A stretch of 64,000 nt of DNA, taken from positions 301,609 through 365,608 of the forward strand of contig NZ_KE150412.1 in the NCBI RefSeq assembly GCF_000411255.1, read 5' to 3'. The stretch's first letter is position 1; the number at the start of each line of letters is the position of its first letter. The DNA comes from Paenibacillus sp. HGH0039. Its GTDB lineage: Bacteria > Bacillota > Bacilli > Paenibacillales > NBRC-103111. Both the position numbers and the translations under genes were made by a program. Below are positions 8,972 to 16,515 of the stretch, one piece after another. The notes under the pieces are model-generated. The model saw only the letters and a list, made by a program, of their open reading frames with translations. It was not told where the DNA came from and ran no database searches.

Positions 8972-9735
8972 CAGATAGGGTCCTTCAGGAACTGTTCGAT
9001 AGAACCGGCAGTTTCCGCGGGATGAGTCAATGTCAGCATATGGTCGGCACCTTCTATCCGGATGATTTTACACGAAGGCACACGCTTATATTCCTCCGCA
9101 ACGCGTTCCATATCCCCCCATTCCACCGTTCCTTGCAGAAACAAGGTTGGCGCGCTAATCTCCTCTAAACGCTCGATCGCGGGAGGCTGAGGCCAGTTTA
9201 CTTCGAAACTCTTCCATTCCGTAAAGACTCTGCGCATATAGTCCGTATGCATCTCAATCAGAAAATCCCGCTGCGGACTCGACATGACAACCCGGTAATT
9301 AGGCCCGGCCAAGGAAGTGCCGATCATTTTGTCGAGATCGGGGGCGAAAGAGTTTACTTGGGCCAGCCATTCCGTAAATTCTTTCGAGTAGGGAAAACCG
9401 GAAAGCGAAGGGGCGAGCAGAATGAGCCGGCTAACCATGGAAGGATAAGTCAAAGCGAAATCCGCTGCCGCCTGTCCGCCCATGGAATGACCGATCAGGG
9501 CAGCCTGCCCGATATTCAAATGGTCAAGCAGGCGCTTCAGATCTTCGACCAGATTGGCCGGATCGGTCGGAGCCGGGGATTTCCCGGTCCCCCGGCCGTC
9601 GAACGTGATCACCTGGAACGACTGCGCCAAAATCGGAGCGATGAACTTCCATTCGCGAGAGTCTACACCGGGACTGTGGATGAGCACGACCGGAGCGCCT
9701 TTTCCCTGTACTTCATAATACAAATCCATATACAT
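8971..9735 (-). CDS. Alpha/beta hydrolase
   Basis: This 254-residue protein has the alpha/beta hydrolase layout. There is an oxyanion-strand motif VVLIHSPG (about 16-23), FDGRGTGKS (45-53), the nucleophile elbow GHSMGG with Ser84, and the catalytic His232 in EGADHMLTLTHP. The acid is probably in the ISAPTLFLQG region. It has no signal peptide, so it acts in the cytoplasm. It is the first gene of the operon with the TetR regulator and SnoaL-like protein, after RBS AGAAAGGAG. The set resembles small detoxification or lactone/ester hydrolysis operons. The substrate cannot be told from sequence. Confidence 0.9.
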   Translation of the reverse strand: MYMDLYYEVQGKGAPVVLIHSPGVDSREWKFIAPILAQSFQVITFDGRGTGKSPAPTDPANLVEDLKRLLDHLNIGQAALIGHSMGGQAAADFALTYPSMVSRLILLAPSLSGFPYSKEFTEWLAQVNSFAPDLDKMIGTSLAGPNYRVVMSSPQRDFLIEMHTDYMRRVFTEWKSFEVNWPQPPAIERLEEISAPTLFLQGTVEWGDMERVAEEYKRVPSCKIIRIEGADHMLTLTHPAETAGSIEQFLKDPI

Positions 9736-9776
9736 GAACTCCTTTCTGTAGGTAAAATATTCCGTTCAGTACCTTT

Positions 9777-9805
9777 ATTTTATTATTGAATGAACGTACA
9801 GTCAA
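9777..9805 (-). promoter_or_regulatory. Promoter and TetR-type operator of the hydrolase operon
   Basis: On the minus strand TTGACT (9805-9800) and TAAAAT (9782-9777) are 17 bases apart. The 18-mer TGAATGAACGTACAGTCA (9787-9804) overlaps the -35 and is symmetric at 14 of 18 positions around ACGT. Its place in the promoter of an operon that encodes a TetR protein makes it the likely autoregulatory operator. Confidence 0.7.
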
Positions 9806-9862
9806 TATAAAATCTAACGTCGACTGAAACAACGAGGTGGCCGGGCCTGTTTCCATCGTAAC

Positions 9863-9899
9863 AAAAAGACCCTGACAGCTATGTGTCAGGGTTCTTTTT
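9863..9899. terminator. Bidirectional rho-independent terminator
   Basis: An 8-bp perfect stem CCCTGACA / TGTCAGGG (9870-9891) with a 6-base loop is flanked by T runs in both directions. It ends the minus-strand aadK-like gene just upstream of the hydrolase promoter. Confidence 0.85.
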
Positions 9900-9913
9900 A
9901 GTTACAAGAAATG

Positions 9914-10783
9914 TTAATAGATGTCCCGCGCATCGGGAGCAAGAAGTTGAACTTGCCGCAAATACGGTTTGATCTTCTCCGCTTCTTCCGCAGGATAAAC
10001 ATATCCGAATTCGGCCGCCACTTGTAGGGCAGCAGGCTCAAAAAGCTCTCCCATCACATACAAAGCGTTCCACACCTGGTCATAACTGCCGTTTTCATAG
10101 GTCGACAAAAGCTTGTTCCAAGATTCTTCATCCAGGTACCGCTTTAGAAATTTGCCGTTCTTCCCGATACTGAGCGAGAAGCCGGTATCAATCCCGACCT
10201 TCCATTCCAGCATTTTGAGCAGCATCGCCCGGACCAGGTTCAAATGATCGATCGCATACAAAATCTCCTGTCTCCACAAACCTTTGGCGACATAGGTGGA
10301 CACCCACCAGAATTCGTTGCAGCAATCGGCGTAAAATTCGGCGTTGGGACGCTGCACCCAGTAGTCTTCATCGGTCGGAGGCGGTATGACCGGCAGAGCG
10401 TTGTCCTTGTCGAGCAGGATCACCGTCAGCTTGTCTTCCCGGCAGTACATCTCTTTCTCCTCAAGAGGAATAAGCATCAGGTCTATCCGATTCCCGTCTT
10501 CAAATAACATGAGATAGGTAAAACGGTTTCCCAGCTCGTTAGGAAACAGAGCCATCTCTTCCGGCGTCTGCATAATCATCCGTTCCCCGAAAACGTTCAC
10601 CCATTCCGGGTCGTTTAGAAAAGACTCCCTATCCGTGACGAGATAGACGATATCGTAATCTCTGAAAATGTCTTTGGGAACATTCGGATTCGTCCTCGAA
10701 CCGTTCAACCCGACCGCTCTTACACGGCTGTCATTCTCCGCCACTTTCAATACCAGATTAAATATTTCTTGTTCCGAACGCAT
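9914..10783 (-). CDS. Aminoglycoside 6-adenylyltransferase, ANT(6)/AadK family
   Basis: The 289-residue protein has the nucleotidyltransferase core of the ANT(6) family. GSRTNPN lies at about 28-34, the metal-binding acidic pair is D42/D44 in RDYDIVY, and the third carboxylate is D101 in NRIDLML. The C-terminal helical part includes CCNEFWWVSTYVAKGLWR, a typical family segment. Length matches AadK (about 284). The enzyme would transfer AMP from ATP to streptomycin-type aminoglycosides in the cytoplasm. Whether it gives real resistance in this host is not shown. A good RBS (AGGAGGT) precedes the ATG. It is a single-gene unit ended by the 9870 hairpin. Confidence 0.9.
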   Translation of the reverse strand: MRSEQEIFNLVLKVAENDSRVRAVGLNGSRTNPNVPKDIFRDYDIVYLVTDRESFLNDPEWVNVFGERMIMQTPEEMALFPNELGNRFTYLMLFEDGNRIDLMLIPLEEKEMYCREDKLTVILLDKDNALPVIPPPTDEDYWVQRPNAEFYADCCNEFWWVSTYVAKGLWRQEILYAIDHLNLVRAMLLKMLEWKVGIDTGFSLSIGKNGKFLKRYLDEESWNKLLSTYENGSYDQVWNALYVMGELFEPAALQVAAEFGYVYPAEEAEKIKPYLRQVQLLAPDARDIY

Positions 10784-11217
10784 AGATCGGCACCTCCTGA
10801 GTTTTCATGTTCACATTTTGAAAGGAAAACGTTTCAAGGAGGTCCCCGGATATCCGGTAAACAGAGTTATATAAAATGTTCCGCAAATGTCATCAGCTTA
10901 TCCTCCCGGATAAAAATTGTAAGAAAGGGCTGCCAAAAAGCCCGATTCAGCTGCGTATGTATGTGACGGCTTTCTTGCTTTGGCCCGGTGCTAAAAAGCC
11001 GGCCGTATCTTATAATGCGCTGCGCCAAATTTGCGGCAGTTAGGTTGAAAACCGGCTGTACAGCTTCTAATATATTTTACTCTATTTGTGGGACGGATGG
11101 AAATTTTCTCTTTTTGAGATGGGAGCTATCGCTGAACAAGACCCTTACCTTTATAGGGTGGGGGTTAGTGGTTCGAGCTTACAACTGGTCATAAAGAGAA
11201 ATACGAATGAATAAAAA
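10784..11217. other. Intergenic region without a recognisable gene
   Basis: The stretch between the aadK-like gene and the nox terminator holds only short frames without ribosome binding sites. Small GC-rich hairpins occur near 10935-10950 and 10980-11005. No tRNA, riboswitch or mobile element signature was seen. Confidence 0.5.
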
Positions 11218-11251
11218 GAACCCGCTCCCCTTATAAAACGGCAGCGGGTTC
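11212..11251 (-). terminator. Rho-independent terminator of nox
   Basis: GAACCCGCT (11218-11226) pairs with AGCGGGTTC (11243-11251). On the minus strand the stem is followed by TTTTTAT. It lies about 60 bases after the stop of the NADH oxidase gene. Confidence 0.75.
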
Positions 11252-11313
11252 TATTTTAATCAGGCTTAGGGATCGGGCAGTTCTACCCGTAAACTCTGTC
11301 CGTTTGCGCCCGT

Positions 11314-12750
11314 TTACGCGACTCCGTATTTACCGTGAGGTCGAGCATCGGCACGTTCCGCGGCGGCCAGCGCCCGTTCCGGCTCCTCAGCCGTATCCAC
11401 CGTTTCATTCAGCCGTTGCATAGCGGCCAGGCCTGCCGTATTAAGGAGGTTCCACGGTTTGTTATAGTGCGGCTGGAAGAAGAAATCCACAAAAGCAAGC
11501 TCCTGAACGGTCATCCGGTTCTGGATGCAAACCGACAGCGTATTGACGGCCTGGGTCAAATCCGCTTTCGACATCACTTGCGCTCCCACCAGGCGGCCGC
11601 CTTCCGCTTCGAAAACAAGTTTGAGCATCACATCGTCATAGGTCGGCATAAATTCCGGCCGGTTGTTCTCATGAATGACGACGGCCTTCACATTCATGCC
11701 CGCCGCAGCCGCGGCTCCCTCCGTAAGTCCCGTCGAAGCGATATTCCAGTCGAACAGCTTAATGGCCGACGTGCCCTGGGTGCCCTGATACCGGACGGCC
11801 GGCTTCAGCAGGTTCATGGCGGCCAGCGTTCCCATGCGGACGGCATTCGTCGCCAGCGGGATGTAAGCCGCTTCGCCCGTCGGATTATACCGGACGGCAC
11901 AGCTGTCTCCGGCGGCGAGCACGTCGGGATGGCTCGTGCGCATATAATCGTCCACGAGGATAGCGCCGCCCGGCAGCATATCCACCTGGCCTTTGAGCAG
12001 ATCCGTTCCGGGACGGAATCCGATGCACAGCACGACCATGTCGGTCTCGAAAGTGCCGTCGGTCGTCACGACTTCGCGGACCTTGCCGTCCGTACCGCGG
12101 AATCCTTCGACGGTCCGTCCGAGCGCGAGCCGTACTCCCCGTTCCCGGAGTTCCTTGTCGGCCAAGCCGGTGAACTCGGGGTCCAGGTACTTGGCCATGA
12201 CGCGGTCCATGTTGTCGATCAGCGTCACGTCTTTGCCCAGATCGCGGAACGCTTCGACCAGCTCGATGCCGATATAACCGGCTCCGATTACCGTGATGCG
12301 CTTCGCGTCCGCCGCGCGGGCAATGATTTCACGGGCATGGCCGTAGTTTTTGCACAGCTGGATGTTCTCCAGCCCGATGCCTTCCATCCGGGGAATGACC
12401 GGCCACGAACCTGTCGTCACGACCAGCTTGTCGTAGGTGTCGCTGAACTCTTCCCCGCTCTCCAGGTTGCGGGCCCGGAGCGTTCTGGCCTGCACATCGA
12501 CTTCCAGCACTTCGTGGCGCATCCGGGTAACGACACCGAGCCGGGCAAGCTCTTCCGGGCTGCTGTAGAAAAGCCCCTGTGCATCCCCGATCACTCCGCC
12601 GACATGAAGCGCGATTCCGCACGAAAGGAACGAAATAGTATCATTGCGCTCGTAGACCGTGATTTCCGCGTCGGGATATTGTGTTGCAATGTTTTTAACT
12701 GCGGCGGTTCCTGCGTGTGTGCATCCGATTACGGCAACTTTGAATGTCAT
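11314..12750 (-). CDS. nox: NADH oxidase, water-forming, CoA-disulfide reductase family
   Basis: This 478-residue flavoenzyme has an N-terminal FAD-binding motif with the Nox variant IGCTHAGT (8-15) and the redox-active Cys44 in LSCGIALHVGG. It also has a second dinucleotide-binding motif VIGAGYIGIE for NADH, AGDSCAV for FAD, and a C-terminal dimerisation domain. The single active Cys and the GCTHAGT motif are typical of oxidases that reduce O2 to water by four electrons and regenerate NAD+. Two palindromes of the Rex type lie upstream, so induction at high NADH is likely. The C-terminus carries about 25 extra, partly Ala/Arg-rich residues. It is monocistronic. Confidence 0.93.
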   Translation of the reverse strand: MTFKVAVIGCTHAGTAAVKNIATQYPDAEITVYERNDTISFLSCGIALHVGGVIGDAQGLFYSSPEELARLGVVTRMRHEVLEVDVQARTLRARNLESGEEFSDTYDKLVVTTGSWPVIPRMEGIGLENIQLCKNYGHAREIIARAADAKRITVIGAGYIGIELVEAFRDLGKDVTLIDNMDRVMAKYLDPEFTGLADKELRERGVRLALGRTVEGFRGTDGKVREVVTTDGTFETDMVVLCIGFRPGTDLLKGQVDMLPGGAILVDDYMRTSHPDVLAAGDSCAVRYNPTGEAAYIPLATNAVRMGTLAAMNLLKPAVRYQGTQGTSAIKLFDWNIASTGLTEGAAAAAGMNVKAVVIHENNRPEFMPTYDDVMLKLVFEAEGGRLVGAQVMSKADLTQAVNTLSVCIQNRMTVQELAFVDFFFQPHYNKPWNLLNTAGLAAMQRLNETVDTAEEPERALAAAERADARPHGKYGVA

Positions 12751-12777
12751 GATGATAGCCTCCCGAAATTTTATTTA

Positions 12778-12791
12778 GTGAATTAATTCAC
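12778..12791. promoter_or_regulatory. Rex-like operator, proximal site
   Basis: GTGAATTAATTCAC is a perfect 14-bp palindrome 28 bases upstream of the nox start. It fits the Rex core pattern TGTGA-6-TCACA with one end position lost. It probably overlaps or follows the transcription start. Confidence 0.55.
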
Positions 12792-12864
12792 ATACTTTCT
12801 TTAAAAAAGAGCTGTTGGCGATTAACCAAAGCGGATAAATGAATAATAATGGATCAGGTTTAGT

Positions 12865-12882
12865 CTGTGAAATAAATCACAA
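12865..12882. promoter_or_regulatory. Rex-like operator, distal site
   Basis: CTGTGAAATAAATCACAA matches the known Rex consensus TTGTGA-6-TCACAA at all but the first position. It lies 115 bases upstream of nox, which is a typical target of the NADH-sensing repressor Rex. No rex gene is in this window. Confidence 0.7.
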
Positions 12883-12966
12883 TGTCTTTATGGTCTTATA
12901 TTACACCTTTGCTACAAAAGATGCAAGAGGTATTTATGCCGGTGCGCGATGCCTGCCACAGGTATA

Positions 12967-12993
12967 CGGCAAAAAGCCGCACCTGAGTGCGGC
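12967..12993 (-). terminator. Rho-independent terminator at the end of the maltodextrin locus
   Basis: GCCGCA (12976-12981) pairs with TGCGGC (12988-12993) around a 6-base loop and is followed on the minus strand by TTTTTG. It lies beyond the last gene of the locus (ending at 13168) and the hexanucleotide repeat. Confidence 0.75.
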
Positions 12994-13011
12994 ATGCAAT
13001 TATCTTTTTTA

Positions 13012-13087
13012 TCTCTTGCTCTTGTTCTTGTTGTTATCCTTGCTCTTATCCTTGTTGTTATCCTCGCCCTCGCCCTCGCCCTTGCCC
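13012..13087. repeat. Imperfect hexanucleotide repeat tract
   Basis: About 12 degenerate 6-base units. On the minus strand they are variants of RRNAAG and GGCGAG (units such as AACAAG, GATAAG, AGCAAG, GATAAC, GGCGAG). The tract is purine-rich on the minus strand. If read in frame it would encode a Lys/Asp/Asn/Gly-Glu tail, but an in-frame stop stands directly before it. It lies in the 3' untranslated region of the gene at 13168-13770. Confidence 0.7.
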
Positions 13088-13167
13088 TATCTATTACTCT
13101 TAGCGATCCGTTCGGCTCCGGTTCTCTTCATCCGTCTCGGCAATCCTGCCCGTAACGGCCCGTATCA

Positions 13168-13770
13168 TCAAAGCGTGCGGAACGTAAGTCCCCGGCAGTC
13201 TACGGGAATGGCAAACGCCTGCTCCACCCCGCTGTTGGTGCGGATTGTCACATTCAGAGTGAGACGCTCGGGAGCTTCCTCGCTCCACGCACCGCTGCTC
13301 AGCCATCCGTATCTCTCCTTGCCCGGCTGGATCACCGCCTGCTCGAAATCCGGATTAACCTGCGCAGCACGTACCTTCTCCGAGTGCCGGCCCGGCAGGC
13401 CTTCATTCGTAACGACGGAGACGCTTGCCAGATCCGGCGCGATCGACTCACGGTCCGAAAGATTCCGGATCGTCACCTCGAAATCCGCCGTGTCGGCCTT
13501 AAGCCTGACGGCATGCACGGTTACTTCGATGTTATTTGCGGTTTGTGTCACGGGCAGCTGAGCGTAAGTCTTCTCGCCGGCGGATTCAACGCTTCCGGCA
13601 GGCACCGGCACCTTAATATCTGAGGTCCCGCCCGCTCCCGGGAGAGCCGCCTTGCCATCCGCCATACCGGAATCCGGCAATGCGGGCCGCATGGCCGTTC
13701 CGTTCAGCATCAGGCTTCCGGAAACAATCAAAGATCCTAGCAGAACGCTAACGATCATTTTGTTCATCAT
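13168..13770 (-). CDS. Small exported protein of unknown function, DUF4352-like
   Basis: The better start is the ATG at 13770, preceded by GGAGGAAAG, giving 200 residues. A longer frame begins at 13809. The N-terminus (MMNKMIVSVLLGSLIVSG) is a signal peptide or membrane anchor without a clear lipobox. A low-complexity linker follows, then a single beta-rich domain with strands such as IEVTVHAVRL and ADFEVTIRNLSDRESIAPD, and a C-terminal LTLNVTIRTNSG. This resembles the immunoglobulin-like DUF4352 fold often seen on exported Firmicutes proteins. It is the last gene of the maltodextrin locus, 20 bases after the second esterase. Its role is unknown. Confidence 0.8.
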   Translation of the reverse strand: MMNKMIVSVLLGSLIVSGSLMLNGTAMRPALPDSGMADGKAALPGAGGTSDIKVPVPAGSVESAGEKTYAQLPVTQTANNIEVTVHAVRLKADTADFEVTIRNLSDRESIAPDLASVSVVTNEGLPGRHSEKVRAAQVNPDFEQAVIQPGKERYGWLSSGAWSEEAPERLTLNVTIRTNSGVEQAFAIPVDCRGLTFRTL

Positions 13771-13790
13771 AAACTTTCCTCCCTCTTCCC

Positions 13791-15134
13791 TTACCGAGGA
13801 CTCTTCCAACTGTGTACCGTTAGTTCCAGCCGGCCGTCAGCTTCTGCCTTGTAAAAGCGCGTAACCGCCTGTCCGGCCTGATCCGCTTCCACGGCTCCGT
13901 CCCCCCGGCTGATCCGGTACTCAAAAGCCGCATAAAGCGGAACGGTGAGTCGTGCGGAATATACGGCGGGTTCGCCCGCTTCTCTGCGAAGCGGAATCCA
14001 GCTGTACAAGGCCGCGGTTTCCGGCGTATCCGCAGGCACGTGCACAAGCAGCTCAAGCGTGACATGCTCCTTGAGCTCTCCGGCGACACGGATCGGCCGT
14101 GTTGCGGACAGGCCGCCGTAACTCACCTTAACGGCGGTCTCCCCTTCACGCCCGGGCACCAGGGTGCCGTCTTCACGCACCTCCAGAATCGTCCCGTCTT
14201 CGGCCGCGTAATCCGCCCTTAGCAGCGACATTTTAAACCCGCTGTCAAATTCCGCGATCGGATTCAGACGTATTCCCGGTCCCCGGATACCTGCGATTCC
14301 TTCTCCCTCCAGGCTGAGCTTGGCGGGAGTTCCTTTTTTCCCGAACATATGAAGAAGCGGAGACGCCACTCTCGCGGCCCAGTCCTTTTCCGAATGAGTG
14401 CCGGTCGGGTCCAGATAATAAACGAGCTCGTCATCCGGTTTATAGCCCAGCCGCAGAAGGCTTTCCGTCGCTTCCCGCACATGCTTTTCCAGAATCAGCG
14501 TGCCCTCGCAGCTCCCCAAATCGATCCAGATCCGGGATAACGGGACTTTATCCGTCCAGGTATGATACTGACGCGCTTCCTCCAAAGTTACGGGATCGAC
14601 GCAGTAAAAATAGGGCGACAGGATGGCCAGCTTCCCGAACAGGTCCGGGCGGCGCATGCCGATATGGTAGGTCACTTGACCTCCCCGGGACGATCCCATC
14701 ATGGCCGTGTGCTCCGGCCCTTTTTTCGTGCGGAACAGCGAATCGATATACGGCATCAATTCATCGGTGATGAACTGTTCGTAAAGCTGCCCTTTCGGCC
14801 GAATTTCCACTTTGTCGCTCAAATAATCTACGCCTTCCAGCTCGTGAGTGAATTCATCCGACCGCTGCATGCCCATATTCGCGATGCCGACCACGATGAT
14901 TTCTTCCATCAGACCGTTTTGAACGAGCCGGTCTACCGTTTCATGAAGGTTCCACGAATAGCCGTTGAAGGCAGGATGAAAAATATTTTGTCCGTCATGT
15001 ACGTACAATACCGGATAACGCCTGCCGCTCTCTTCGCTGTAACCGGGCGGAAGATAAACGAACAGATCGCGGCGGTTGTTCAGAAAGGCCGAATAAAACT
15101 GTTCGATTTTCAACAAACTCGACAGACTCTTCAT
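13791..15134 (-). CDS. Esterase-D-like hydrolase with C-terminal beta domains, copy B
   Basis: The 447-residue protein starts with an alpha/beta hydrolase of the esterase D / enterochelin-esterase-like family (about 1-265). YLPPGY and YVHDGQNIF lead in, the nucleophile elbow is GSSRGG with Ser149, and His247 lies in GTHSEKDW. A bacterial Ig-like (Big2-type) segment follows around 300-355 (GTILEVREDGTLVPGREGE). A last beta domain of the carbohydrate-binding or glucanotransferase-linker type runs to the end (FEYRISRGDG). There is no signal peptide, so it is cytoplasmic. Its start overlaps the stop of the paralogous upstream gene by four bases (ATGA). The location with maltodextrin genes suggests action on acylated or modified sugars, which is inference. 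Confidence 0.85.
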   Translation of the reverse strand: MKSLSSLLKIEQFYSAFLNNRRDLFVYLPPGYSEESGRRYPVLYVHDGQNIFHPAFNGYSWNLHETVDRLVQNGLMEEIIVVGIANMGMQRSDEFTHELEGVDYLSDKVEIRPKGQLYEQFITDELMPYIDSLFRTKKGPEHTAMMGSSRGGQVTYHIGMRRPDLFGKLAILSPYFYCVDPVTLEEARQYHTWTDKVPLSRIWIDLGSCEGTLILEKHVREATESLLRLGYKPDDELVYYLDPTGTHSEKDWAARVASPLLHMFGKKGTPAKLSLEGEGIAGIRGPGIRLNPIAEFDSGFKMSLLRADYAAEDGTILEVREDGTLVPGREGETAVKVSYGGLSATRPIRVAGELKEHVTLELLVHVPADTPETAALYSWIPLRREAGEPAVYSARLTVPLYAAFEYRISRGDGAVEADQAGQAVTRFYKAEADGRLELTVHSWKSPR

Positions 15135-16489
15135 CCGTTTGCCGCCTCCTTTGCTTCCGTTACTGGCGGAACGTCAACCCAGTGTTCCACTTTGTAAGAT
15201 AGCTCCAGCCCCTCGCGGGCCGTAAATTTGCGGTAAGGTATTTCCTTTCCGCTTGCGTACGTTTCGTGCTTGCCGAGGCCGCGCGAAATGCGGAACTCGA
15301 AGGAAATACCCCGCGGCACTTGGAACGTGCCTCCGTAGAGCCTTTCTCCGATCATCGGCAATTCGATGCCCGCATAGAGCGTATCCGTCTTCGGCGTGCA
15401 GACCGGCACTTCGACGAACATCGTAACGCTGACCGTATCGGAAAGATGCGGAACCACGGTCAAGTCCAGACTCGCCGTGAGCCCCTGCCCGTTGTAGCGG
15501 ACGGTGACGCTTCCTTCCCGCTTAGGAAGGAGCCTGCCTTCGGCCGTCACCTCGACGATACCCGGGTCCGTTACTTCATAGTCCGCGTCCAGATCGGTCA
15601 TCATAAAGCCGCTGTCATAATGAACGACAGGATTAAGCGCGCAGGACGGACCCTGCAGACCGATTCTTTCCGGGCCGTGAAGATCTAGGCGTACAGGAGT
15701 TCCGATTTCGCCGAAAAAATACAGAAGAGGCGCATGGACCCTGGCCGCCCAGTCTTTCTGGGAATGGCCCGAGCCGACGGCGAAATAGTACATGAAATCG
15801 CCGCCCGGCTTGTAGCCCGCGTCCATCAGCGTATCCGCCACTTGTCTCACATGCTTCTCCATAACCGTGAAGCCTTCCGCGTCCCCGACATCCATCCATA
15901 TTTTCAGCGGTTTTTTATCCGTATAGACGCAGCTCAGCCACCGGTCTTCCATCGTGGCCGGATCTACGCTTACGAAGAAAGGGCACAACGCTCCGATCAT
16001 GCCGAACGTTTCCGGCTGCCGGAAGCCGATGTTGTAAGATACAAGTCCTCCGGCGGACGAACCCATCAGAGCGGTATGTTCTTTCTCCGTCAAGGTCCGG
16101 TAGGTGGAATCGATGAACGGTTTCACTTCACGGACGAGAAACGTTTCGTATAATTCGCCTTGATTCGTGGTGTTAAAAATGTTGTGGCCGTCCGGATTGG
16201 CGTGCATATATTCGGCGATGCGCGCGTCCTCCACATGCGAAACGGCGACGACGATGATTTCTCTCATCCTGCCCTGCGCAGTCAGCTCGTCGACGGTGAG
16301 ATGAACATCCCAGGACTCGCCCTTCCGGTCTTTGAAAAAAACATGCTGGCCGTCCTGCATATACAGGACGGGATACCTTTTCCGGTCGTCCGAGTGATAG
16401 CTTGGCGGCAAATACACATAAATCGTCCGCTCGTTTTTCAAGGTATGAGAATAAAAAGGATTGATTTCAATTAACCGCGATGAACTCAC
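15131..16489 (-). CDS. Esterase-D-like hydrolase with C-terminal beta domains, copy A
   Basis: The 452-residue paralogue of the next gene has the same layout. The hydrolase core (about 1-265) has YLPPSY, MQDGQHVF, nucleophile Ser145 in GSSAGG and His242 in GSGHSQKDW. A Big2-like segment lies near 310-355 (PGIVEVTAEGRLLPKREGS), then a beta domain with FEFRISRGLG. Both paralogues keep their catalytic residues, so both are probably active, perhaps on different esters. The gene follows the LacI gene after 26 bases and overlaps copy B by four bases. The tandem pair looks like a duplication with later divergence. Family assignment is firm, substrate unknown. Confidence 0.87.
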   Translation of the reverse strand: MSSSRLIEINPFYSHTLKNERTIYVYLPPSYHSDDRKRYPVLYMQDGQHVFFKDRKGESWDVHLTVDELTAQGRMREIIVVAVSHVEDARIAEYMHANPDGHNIFNTTNQGELYETFLVREVKPFIDSTYRTLTEKEHTALMGSSAGGLVSYNIGFRQPETFGMIGALCPFFVSVDPATMEDRWLSCVYTDKKPLKIWMDVGDAEGFTVMEKHVRQVADTLMDAGYKPGGDFMYYFAVGSGHSQKDWAARVHAPLLYFFGEIGTPVRLDLHGPERIGLQGPSCALNPVVHYDSGFMMTDLDADYEVTDPGIVEVTAEGRLLPKREGSVTVRYNGQGLTASLDLTVVPHLSDTVSVTMFVEVPVCTPKTDTLYAGIELPMIGERLYGGTFQVPRGISFEFRISRGLGKHETYASGKEIPYRKFTAREGLELSYKVEHWVDVPPVTEAKEAANG

Positions 16490-16515
16490 CGTGAACTCTC
16501 CTTTGAAACGGATCG

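Noticed and set aside
11150-11195. tRNA-like GGTTCGAGC segment
   Set aside because: No acceptor stem, D arm or anticodon arm could be paired around it.
11335-12786. 483-codon plus-strand frame
   Set aside because: It is antisense to nox, which has all flavoenzyme motifs. The plus-strand product has no motif and no RBS.
12839-13561. 240-codon plus-strand frame with a Leu/Ser-rich stretch
   Set aside because: The Leu-rich part is just the hexanucleotide repeat and the rest is antisense to the secreted protein at 13168-13770.
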